Shown: one piece after another, positions 1-5,134 of the stretch
Layout: each line of letters starts with the position of its first letter
How positions within the stretch are numbered: the first letter of the stretch is position 1
NCBI GenBank assembly: GCA_900557035.1
Contig: USRA01000088.1
Location: forward strand, 1 to 6,766
DNA length: 6,766 nucleotides
Direction of reading: 5' to 3'
From: an uncultured Prevotella sp.
GTDB lineage: Bacteria > Bacteroidota > Bacteroidia > Bacteroidales > Bacteroidaceae
Translations under genes and position numbers: made by a program
The notes under the pieces: model-generated
What the model saw: the letters and a program-made list of their open reading frames with translations, nothing else
What the model was told of the DNA's origin: nothing
Database searches by the model: none

Positions 1-78
1 TCTCCATAAAAGATACTAATTTTTAGGCGAATTTTAATTCCGCCAATGAGTTTAAACAATCATTTTTCTTTCTTCGAT

Positions 79-125
79 TTTTTCTTCATCGGATATTTTT
101 CTTCATCGGATTTTTCTTCATCGGA
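79..125. repeat. 15-bp direct repeat x3 (left flank of palindrome)
   Basis: TTTTTCTTCATCGGA occurs three times, at 79-93, 96-110 and 111-125, with only a TA dinucleotide between the first two. The third copy runs into the left arm of the long palindrome. Confidence 0.9.
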
Positions 126-330
126 TTACGCGGAGTTATCGGATTTCATTCTTGCTGCACGGATTACGCACGGAATTTAGACGGAAAGCGATCTGTTCGG
201 TTGAGGAACCGGAACAGCGTGGTCTTATAACAGGTGGTTTAAGCGCCTCGACCGAACAGGTCGCTTTCCGTCTAAAATCCGTGCGTAATCCGGGAAGCAA
301 GAATGTTCCGATTTCTCCGCGTAATCCGAT

Positions 331-360
331 GAAGTAAAAAACGATGAAGTAAAAAACGAT
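331..360. repeat. 15-bp direct repeat x2 (right flank of palindrome)
   Basis: GAAGTAAAAAACGAT occurs twice in perfect tandem, at 331-345 and 346-360, followed by a partial GAATAAG. Its complement contains CTTCATCG, mirroring the left-flank repeats at 79-125, so both sides of the palindrome have a 15-bp period. Confidence 0.9.
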
Positions 361-384
361 GAATAAGAATCCGCAGAATCTGCG

Positions 385-483
385 TTAGCTACCCATGCAC
401 GAGGTTACCCCCAGGGTGGTGGCAATCGCCGTGAGAATAGAAATCGCAATCTGGATAACGGTTTTCCATGTGTCTTTCTTCAT
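385..483 (-). CDS. Smalltalk-type small membrane peptide (32 aa)
   Basis: This is a 32-codon ORF from ATG at 483 to TAA at 385. It has the plan of the Bacteroidales 'smalltalk protein' family: a short charged start (MKKDTWKT), one hydrophobic segment (about residues 9-26, IQIAISILTAIATTLGV) and a tiny C-terminus with Cys29. The function of the family is not known to me. The hydrophobic segment predicts an inner-membrane location. VTSC at 26-29 also fits a loose lipobox, which would leave a lipidated four-residue peptide (CMGS); that is inference. A good Shine-Dalgarno site lies 7 nt before the ATG. The gene follows the M15 peptidase by 42 nt and probably shares its promoter. In other Bacteroidales such peptides likewise sit beside a cell-wall hydrolase. 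The family assignment is from memory of the pattern, not a search. Confidence 0.85.
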   Translation of the reverse strand: MKKDTWKTVIQIAISILTAIATTLGVTSCMGS

Positions 484-488
484 TTTGT

Positions 489-497
489 ATCTCCTTT
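489..497 (-). promoter_or_regulatory. Shine-Dalgarno site of the smalltalk-type gene
   Basis: On the minus strand AAAGGAGAT ends 5 nt before the ATG at 483, with AGGAG itself 7 nt away. It is the only clear Shine-Dalgarno site seen before a gene start in this window and supports translation of this very short ORF. Confidence 0.75.
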
Positions 498-525
498 CTG
501 TTTTTATGTATTGTTAGAGAAAATT

Positions 526-996
526 TTACATCAGTACCCGCTGACGGTTCTTGCGTCGCATGGTATAGCTGACGTGCAGCCAGCGGTGCTTGCCGGGAGA
601 GGCGCCGCGAGGCTCCAGGATCAGCTGGTCGAAGGTGCAGCTCGATTCTATGAATTTTCTGTACTTCGCCAGAATTTCCTCGTTCGGGATGAAGATGTCG
701 GCAGCCTCGCCCAGAGTATGCTGACTGCCCGGTACGCCATGTACGGCTAGGTTGAGCTGCGGACAGCGATACCCGCTCGTGATGGTGATGATGCCGCAAT
801 GCAGGCGAAGTGGTTCCAGCACCTGCTCGCACAGCATCATCAGACGGATGATGACCATGGAACTTTGTGGAGTGTTGTCGATGCCATACTTGATGGCGGT
901 GCCTGAGCGGAGAAACTCTCCGAGGGCGAAGTGAGTGGAGAGGAGCATCTGCTGCATCCTCTCCAGTTCTAACATAGTGTGTGTTTCCATAAGCAT
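526..996 (-). CDS. M15-type zinc D,D-/L,D-peptidase (D-Ala-D-Ala carboxypeptidase-like, Peptidase_M15_3)
   Basis: This predicted zinc metallopeptidase cuts peptidoglycan stem peptides. Numbering is from the ATG at 996 (156 aa). The signature S-x-H-x2-G-x-A-x-D is at residues 91-100, giving zinc ligands His93 and Asp100. A Trp-Leu-His at 139-141 supplies the third ligand, His141, and Glu128 in DQLILEPRG is the likely catalytic acid. SGYRCPQLN (74-82) is also typical. The substrate bond cannot be told from sequence. No signal peptide or membrane segment is present, so by itself it should stay in the cytosol, as phage endolysins do. The start is uncertain: ATGs at 996, 990, 975, 957 and 948 are in frame, and the conserved part begins near residue 20. 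It has its own strong promoter and is followed after 42 nt by the smalltalk-type gene, so the two likely form one transcript. Confidence 0.88.
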   Translation of the reverse strand: MLMETHTMLELERMQQMLLSTHFALGEFLRSGTAIKYGIDNTPQSSMVIIRLMMLCEQVLEPLRLHCGIITITSGYRCPQLNLAVHGVPGSQHTLGEAADIFIPNEEILAKYRKFIESSCTFDQLILEPRGASPGKHRWLHVSYTMRRKNRQRVLM

Positions 997-1011
997 TATT
1001 TAAGCATTATT
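990..1011. repeat. 11-bp perfect tandem repeat at the peptidase start
   Basis: TAAGCATTATT occurs twice without a gap (990-1000 and 1001-1011). On the minus strand each copy contains an ATG. The upstream one (1005-1007) opens a three-codon reading frame ending in TAA; the downstream one (994-996) is the first in-frame start of the peptidase. Confidence 0.9.
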
Positions 1012-1026
1012 GATTGGTTTACGATG

Positions 1027-1057
1027 CAAAGATACGAAATTTTTTCGAGTTTGTCAA
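1027..1057 (-). promoter_or_regulatory. Bacteroidota-type promoter of the peptidase-smalltalk unit
   Basis: On the minus strand TATCTTTG (1027-1034) matches the Bacteroidota -7 consensus TAnnTTTG exactly. TTG at 1055-1057 sits 20 bp upstream, the usual spacing for the -33 box. Transcription would begin near 1020, about 25-30 nt before the first in-frame ATG. Between the boxes is a small palindrome (CGAAA, 3 nt, TTTCG; 1035-1047), which could be an operator; that is speculative. Confidence 0.78.
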
Positions 1058-1065
1058 GGGTTTGG

Positions 1066-1101
1066 GGGTTACTGTGAGGGTTACATTGAGGGTTACCCCG
1101 T
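1066..1101. repeat. 12-bp tandem repeat x3 (GGGTTAC-based)
   Basis: Units start at 1066, 1078 and 1090 and share GGGTTAC followed by five variable bases (TGTGA, ATTGA, CCCGT). The array lies just upstream of the peptidase promoter and before the 22-bp palindrome array. No reading frame uses it. Confidence 0.8.
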
Positions 1102-1111
1102 TTTGGAAATC

Positions 1112-1236
1112 ATTTGAGCCTCTTTTGGGTCGGAAATGTGCCTAACGTAACGTTTGTTTTAGGCTCATTTCTTCGCCAAAAGAGGCTCTATTGCAGGGTA
1201 AAAGAGCCTCTGTTCCAGACCAAAAGAGGCTCTTTT
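1112..1236. repeat. Six-unit array of 15-bp palindromes with exact 22-bp period
   Basis: The unit is an odd-length palindrome, AAAAGAG-S-CTCTTTT (S = G or C). The perfect copy is at 1222-1236, with near copies at 1178-1192, 1200-1214 and 1112-1126. The phase predicts two more units at 1134-1148 and 1156-1170; both are there in degraded form, with cores GTGCCTA and TAGGCTC. All six start exactly 22 bp apart (1112, 1134, 1156, 1178, 1200, 1222). The 7-bp spacers are unrelated to each other. A 22-bp step is about two helical turns, so all sites face the same side of the DNA, as expected for an iteron set or a cooperative operator. Complementary units can also pair into hairpins (1116-1145 with 1159-1188; 1200-1211 with 1225-1236). 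The last unit reaches one base into the stop codon of the 143-residue gene. Confidence 0.85.
1200..1236 (-). terminator. Terminator-like hairpin after the 143-residue gene
   Basis: The two last array units form a perfect 12-bp stem (1200-1211 with 1225-1236) around a 13-nt loop. Read on the minus strand, the stem ends in TTTT and begins right at the stop codon of the upstream gene. The T run is short and belongs to the stem, so termination may be weak; the palindromes may have another job. Confidence 0.5.
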
Positions 1237-1667
1237 CAGCTTTCTTCTGCTCCGATGATCAGCAGTTCGATGATGCGGCAGGGAGGATTCTTCTGCAGCT
1301 GCTCCATGTAGAATCTCGTGATGCTGTCGGGGTAGATGCTGTTGCGCTGCTCCATGCCCCTGAGCTTGCTCAGCGCCTTATCCGGATGATTGGGTGGGGG
1401 AATGCAGCTCTTCTGGAAGAACTGGCGGTAGAGCTTCTGCAGGGGGATGGGGCGCAGGAGATCGTCGTGCCACTCATCGCCCACGTCCTCCTCGCCGCTG
1501 CTTCTCACCATCACATAGTCGCTTACATCGTGTACAAACTCGATGATCCATCTCTTGGGACATCGCCACTCCCGGATGCCCGATTCCTGCTTCAGCATCC
1601 ACTTATAGTCGTCGAGCATCTGCTCGTGGGCGCGGGCTCTCAGCTCGTTGTACTCTTCTCTTGTCAT
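1236..1667 (-). CDS. Hypothetical protein, 143 aa, last gene of the primase operon
   Basis: I do not recognise this family. The protein is soluble, with no signal peptide or membrane segment. It starts with a charged, probably helical stretch (residues 1-27, rich in Glu, Arg and Lys), then has a tryptophan-rich patch (Trp34 and Trp40 around WRCPKRW), an acidic region (about 59-69) and a Pro-rich turn (CIPPPNHP, 88-95). It ends in a hydrophobic tail (RIIELLIIGA, 131-140). The lone cysteines (36, 88, 130) do not form an evident metal site. It follows the primase-helicase by 78 nt on the same strand, with no promoter seen in the gap, so it is probably co-transcribed and may assist it. An A-rich leader precedes the ATG and no Shine-Dalgarno site is seen. 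The stop codon abuts the palindrome array. Coding is supported by length, strand and context only. Confidence 0.65.
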   Translation of the reverse strand: MTREEYNELRARAHEQMLDDYKWMLKQESGIREWRCPKRWIIEFVHDVSDYVMVRSSGEEDVGDEWHDDLLRPIPLQKLYRQFFQKSCIPPPNHPDKALSKLRGMEQRNSIYPDSITRFYMEQLQKNPPCRIIELLIIGAEES

Positions 1668-1692
1668 AGGCGTATTATTTTAGAAAATTTGA

Positions 1693-1748
1693 ATCGCTAC
1701 TCGCTACTCGCTATTCACTCTTCGCTATTCACTCTTCATTCTTCACTA
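1693..1748 (-). repeat. Heptanucleotide tandem repeat (8 units)
   Basis: Read on the minus strand, eight 7-bp units of the form KARYGAR (mostly TAGYGAR or GARTGAA) follow one another from 1748 to 1693. The first unit's TAG is the stop codon of the primase-helicase. Within it, CGCTATTCACTCTT (plus strand) is repeated exactly at 1709-1722 and 1723-1736. From memory, similar heptad runs occur between genes in other Bacteroidales genomes; I cannot check this here. Confidence 0.85.
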
Positions 1749-3968
1749 TCTCCAGACTTCATCGTCCTTCGGCAGAACCCTGCCCTGCATCGCCTCGGCT
1801 ATGCAGTCGTTTTCCGATTCCCTTTCATCGTATCTGCCGCAGGGCTGGCGCATGTAGTACACCTTTCCGGGATGACAGAACTCCTGGTCTCTCACCTTCA
1901 GCATCTCTACGATGGTAAACATCTTGCCCTCCTCGGGCTTCGAGATGCGGTTTACGGTGAGCAGGAAGTCGGCGAGGTTCGCCCACTGCGCACTGCCCGC
2001 TACGGAGTAGATATCCAGCGGCGGAAATGCCTCGTGACCGTCCTTGTACTGTATTCTCGGGTGAGCCACCACCACCGTCCAGATGTGGCGCGTACGGCTC
2101 CATGCCTGCAGCTTTGTCAGCATCAGTCTCACCTTCTCCGTCTCCGTGGCACGGCTGCCGCCCTCGGTCATGTTGATGAATACATACGGGTCTATCACCA
2201 GATAATCTATCTTCTGCTTCTTGCGGTTCATCATCGCCTCCATCATTCCGATGATGTAGTTGCTGTCGGGCAGACGGGTCTTCGTGTCGAAATCCACCAT
2301 GTGCTCCGACAGGAAATCCAGCACCCTGCGGTTCTCCTGCCTTGCCTCTTCGGGCGATTCAGCGCCGTCCATATTCTCCGTGTTCCTCACCCCCAGGGCT
2401 ATGCGGGCAATCTCCCTCACGTGCTTGCCCTTGATAGGTTTCTCGAACGAGAAGAACGCCACGCGCTTCCGGTTGTGGTACATCAGATGCGCCATCAGAC
2501 AGTTGAGGAAATCCGTCTTTCCCGAGTTCGGGCGACCGGTGAGGATGATGAGTCCGCCCTCGGAAGTGGGGTGGAAGATGCCGTCGGTGAGTCCGCCCAT
2601 CCCCACCTCGTAGCCACGGTCGTAGTTGCCCATCATGATGTCGAGGATGTCCTCCTTGTGCTCGGAGAGGTCGTAGATGTCGGCGTCGCTGATGCCCTGC
2701 GCCTCGGCTATGATTCGCTGCACCTCGCGGCTTCCGAAGGCATCATATACCTCGCTGATGTCCTTCTTGCCCTGCGGCAGCGTGGTAACCTTGGCGCGGG
2801 TCTGGTATTGCTCTATCAGGAGTTTCACCAGTCGGCGGCCCGGGCGGTCGGTATCGCCGCAGATGATGATTTCGCCTGCCTGCTGAATCCACTCGTCGAA
2901 AGCCTCGTGACTCTCCTCGATGTTGGTGCTGGCACCGTTGGCGATGCTCAGCACGTAGGGGAATCCGCAGGTCATCAGCGTGAGTCGGTCCTTTTCGCCC
3001 TCGGTGATGATGAGCTGGCGGATGGGCTGAGCGTCGGGGCGGAGCAGGTTGATGCTGTCGATGCCGTAGGGGGCGCAGGGCTTGGTGGGGGAAACCTGGC
3101 AGAAGAGCTTGCTCCACTCGCCGGTGATGGGGTGCTGCTGCACGGAGCGGAACTTCACGTTGATGATCTTGCCGTCCAGGTAGTTGCAGTAGGCGATGGC
3201 AGGCACCATCTCCACGCCTTTCGGGTCCTCGCTTTTGGTGTCATCCGCATTCTGCTTCATCCATGCGCACATCACTCCTTCCTGGACGATGATGTCGGGC
3301 GAGAGCTTCATTGCCTGGATGTATCGCTGCACCATCGACTGGAGCGAGGCGAGTTCGCTGGCGGTAATCAGGGGACGGGACTTGGGATGGCGCGAGAGGA
3401 GGTTGGCGGGGTGGAAGTGGTCGATGAACTGCTGCTGCTCTTCCTGGGTCTTGAAGGGGTAGATGGGGTAGAGCCAGGATCGGGTTTCGGCATCTATCTC
3501 GCGGAAGTCGTCGGGCAGCATGGGCACGTAGTCCTTAGCCTTGTGTTCATCCTGCTGCTTTTTCTGGGCATTGGCGTAGTAGTTTCCGTTCACCTTACCG
3601 CTGCCCTTTCCGAGCAGTGATTTCATCTCCTCCAGGTATCCGCTCCAGTTGCACGACCAGCAGTGGGTCAATCCGTTATCTACCTTGATGAAGCAGTGAC
3701 GCTTTCCGCATTTCGGGCAGGTCACTTGGATGTCGAGCTTTCCTCCAGCCATCAGCTTCATGGTTTTCTGGCTGATGTTCTTCAGGTGATTGAGGAGGGT
3801 CTTGAGGGATGGAGCATCATCAGCAGGGATGATGCCGCTCAGCATTTCCTTGTATCTCTCGAAGAGCAGCTTCTCTTTATCAGAGAGATTTTCCTTGATT
3901 TCATTGAAGTCGGTAGCATAGTAACGTGGCTTCTCATTTTTGTTTTGATTTTGTTGGTCTTCTTCCAT
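1746..3968 (-). CDS. Bifunctional DNA primase-helicase, T7 gp4/Twinkle type
   Basis: The 740-residue protein combines primer synthesis and 5'-3' unwinding, as in T7 gp4. A zinc ribbon comes first (CPKC at 84-87, CWSC at 103-106). Next is a TOPRIM domain: Glu323 in ITEGEKD, the GDTD motif at 371-374 with Asp372 and Asp374, and PQGKKDISE at 398-406. The helicase core begins near residue 450: Walker A GRPNSGKT (478-485), FFSFEK (505-510), Walker B YLVIDP (589-594), VVVAHPR with His636 (632-638), and a C-terminal KVRDQEF (691-697) where this family has its Lys/Arg nucleotide sensor. No key motif is missing. The length suits a full primase-helicase. A 71-nt A- and CAA-rich leader without a Shine-Dalgarno site separates it from the upstream gene, so it is probably in the same operon. 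Such enzymes are usual in phages and plasmids; the bacterial chromosome replicates with separate DnaG and DnaB. The gene looks richer in G+C than its upstream neighbours. Confidence 0.9.
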   Translation of the reverse strand: MEEDQQNQNKNEKPRYYATDFNEIKENLSDKEKLLFERYKEMLSGIIPADDAPSLKTLLNHLKNISQKTMKLMAGGKLDIQVTCPKCGKRHCFIKVDNGLTHCWSCNWSGYLEEMKSLLGKGSGKVNGNYYANAQKKQQDEHKAKDYVPMLPDDFREIDAETRSWLYPIYPFKTQEEQQQFIDHFHPANLLSRHPKSRPLITASELASLQSMVQRYIQAMKLSPDIIVQEGVMCAWMKQNADDTKSEDPKGVEMVPAIAYCNYLDGKIINVKFRSVQQHPITGEWSKLFCQVSPTKPCAPYGIDSINLLRPDAQPIRQLIITEGEKDRLTLMTCGFPYVLSIANGASTNIEESHEAFDEWIQQAGEIIICGDTDRPGRRLVKLLIEQYQTRAKVTTLPQGKKDISEVYDAFGSREVQRIIAEAQGISDADIYDLSEHKEDILDIMMGNYDRGYEVGMGGLTDGIFHPTSEGGLIILTGRPNSGKTDFLNCLMAHLMYHNRKRVAFFSFEKPIKGKHVREIARIALGVRNTENMDGAESPEEARQENRRVLDFLSEHMVDFDTKTRLPDSNYIIGMMEAMMNRKKQKIDYLVIDPYVFINMTEGGSRATETEKVRLMLTKLQAWSRTRHIWTVVVAHPRIQYKDGHEAFPPLDIYSVAGSAQWANLADFLLTVNRISKPEEGKMFTIVEMLKVRDQEFCHPGKVYYMRQPCGRYDERESENDCIAEAMQGRVLPKDDEVWR

Positions 3969-4039
3969 GTTTTTAGGATTTTTATGTTGTTGTTGTATTG
4001 TTTGTTTTATTGTGAAAGCTTTTTCTGCTTGACAGTGAT

Positions 4040-5134
4040 TTACTTTGGACTCACCCAGGTGTGTGAGAATTTGTTCCAGGCAGCGTTGCCGGATGGTCTC
4101 GGCGCAGCATCCGGTGGTATTCGATGCTGCTCCGGAGTTCCATCACATCGTGTCGTATCATAGAATCGCTGTTTCGACGCCTTGTCCTGATACTCGAAAT
4201 TCGAGATCGGTCGGTACTGCCGCATCATTTCAGCCGCATGCAGCTTGAGGTACTTGGTGGCATCATTCACGGCACGCATGATGTTCTTCTGCATGAAATC
4301 GTATTTGATGAGATTGGCGAGCCAGATGCTTTTGCCCAGGATACTCTGGATTTTCATCAATCGCTCGCTATGTGTCAGCAGATAGGGGTACAGATATTTG
4401 TTGAAGAAAATATTCGTAGCCATATTGCTGGGACAGGCGTCCCCCGGATTTGTGAAGAGATCCGGATTCGCTTTCTGCGTGATATCATTCACTGGTTTCA
4501 CCACCTTGGCATAAGCATCAGGATCGGTTCCGATGAAGTGGATAAGCTCCTTGGCAGCAGCTTCCACTTTCTTCTCGTGTTCGGGTGAATTTGCAAGTTG
4601 ACTTGGGCTAACATACTTGCTTATATTTTTCTTTTTATTATTTTTCTTTATAATATATATATTATTATTAATATAGCCCAAGTTATCTTGCAGATTTTCG
4701 CCGGAATCCTGCTCGTTAACCATATCTGTTTCATCGCAAACATGCCAGATGGGAGTGTAGAAGGCAAGAAGATTTTTGCCAGTGTGAGGCTCCTCTTTGT
4801 TCTTCCAGATGAATCCGAATCCTGCACATCTGAGCAGGAGTTCAACGAATTCCTGTCTGCTGCGGAATCTTAACCCCGTTGCAATCTGCGAAAATCTGTT
4901 GCAGTCATACAGTTTCTGCAGATTCATCCATGCTGGTTCTCCGAAGTAGAGCATCAGCATTTTGCGGATCTGCACGTCACTCAGCCCGCTGGTATGCCAG
5001 CTGGCGATGAGTCTTCGCTCCGTATTGATATCGATGCAGGTGGTGAGCGGCTGGATGGTGTAGCCGCCTGCCACCTGATAGCCCGAATCGCTGTCAGAGC
5101 ACTTGCTTGTGTGGATTGTTGTGTTGTTTTTCAT
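4040..5134 (-). CDS. Hypothetical protein, 364 aa, partner of the primase-helicase
   Basis: I do not recognise a named domain with certainty. The protein has two parts joined by a lysine- and asparagine-rich linker (about 155-172, with NNNIYIIKKNNKKKN) encoded by a very AT-rich stretch near 4620-4680. The N-terminal part (about 37-135) is helical and looks like a compact DNA-binding or adaptor domain, but I cannot assign a fold. The C-terminal part (about 185-364) ends with QYRPISNFEYQD (306-317) and PRPSGNAAWNKFSHTW (345-360). Endings of this style are familiar from Bacteroidales proteins encoded next to replication genes (possibly the DUF7833 group; from memory, unverified). Its start overlaps the upstream stop as ATGA (5131-5134), which suggests coupled translation. 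A role as replication initiator, helicase loader or DNA-binding partner is a guess from position. Confidence 0.8.
   Translation of the reverse strand: MKNNTTIHTSKCSDSDSGYQVAGGYTIQPLTTCIDINTERRLIASWHTSGLSDVQIRKMLMLYFGEPAWMNLQKLYDCNRFSQIATGLRFRSRQEFVELLLRCAGFGFIWKNKEEPHTGKNLLAFYTPIWHVCDETDMVNEQDSGENLQDNLGYINNNIYIIKKNNKKKNISKYVSPSQLANSPEHEKKVEAAAKELIHFIGTDPDAYAKVVKPVNDITQKANPDLFTNPGDACPSNMATNIFFNKYLYPYLLTHSERLMKIQSILGKSIWLANLIKYDFMQKNIMRAVNDATKYLKLHAAEMMRQYRPISNFEYQDKASKQRFYDTTRCDGTPEQHRIPPDAAPRPSGNAAWNKFSHTWVSPK

Larger units (their letters stand above)
79..361. repeat. Long imperfect inverted repeat (~280 bp palindrome)
   Basis: The left arm (best part 116-206) and the right arm (best part 246-334) are reverse complements with few mismatches, around a spacer of about 39 nt (207-245). 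Matching blocks include 116-135 with 315-334, 147-156 with 297-306, and 160-206 with 246-292; the last block has only three mismatches, two of them G-T wobbles. Each arm carries CGGATTACGC twice (122-131 and 160-169 on the left; complements at 283-292 and 319-328). Outside the main stem both flanks continue with 15-bp direct repeats containing CTTCATCG or its complement, so the symmetry weakly reaches 79 and 361. It lies just downstream of the smalltalk-type gene, so readthrough would give a very long hairpin RNA. The rest of 1-384 is AT-rich and shows no credible gene, apart from a weak bulged hairpin at 26-44. Confidence 0.9.

Noticed and set aside
26..44. Small hairpin GGCGAATT...AATTCCGCC
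   Set aside because: It is short, has a bulge and lacks a T run on either strand; it may be chance.
152..337. A 61-codon plus-strand frame at the left edge
   Set aside because: It lies wholly within the long palindrome, so its sequence is explained by the repeat arms; no ribosome site or known domain is seen.
79..361. Retron or diversity-generating retroelement RNA
   Set aside because: The long hairpin might suggest a structured RNA template, but there is no reverse transcriptase gene in the window.
372..384. Terminator right after the smalltalk-type gene (CGCAG, ATT, CTGCG)
   Set aside because: The stem has only 5 bp and no T run follows, so it is not a convincing intrinsic terminator on its own.
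1112..1236. CRISPR array
   Set aside because: Repeat units are 15-bp palindromes and the spacers only 7 bp, far shorter than CRISPR spacers, and no cas gene is present.
1191..3620. An 809-codon open frame on the plus strand opposite the primase-helicase
   Set aside because: It covers most of the primase-helicase, whose protein has all expected motifs. The antisense product is rich in Val, Leu, Ala and His with no recognisable domain, and it begins inside the palindrome array. It is a shadow of codon use in a G+C-rich gene.
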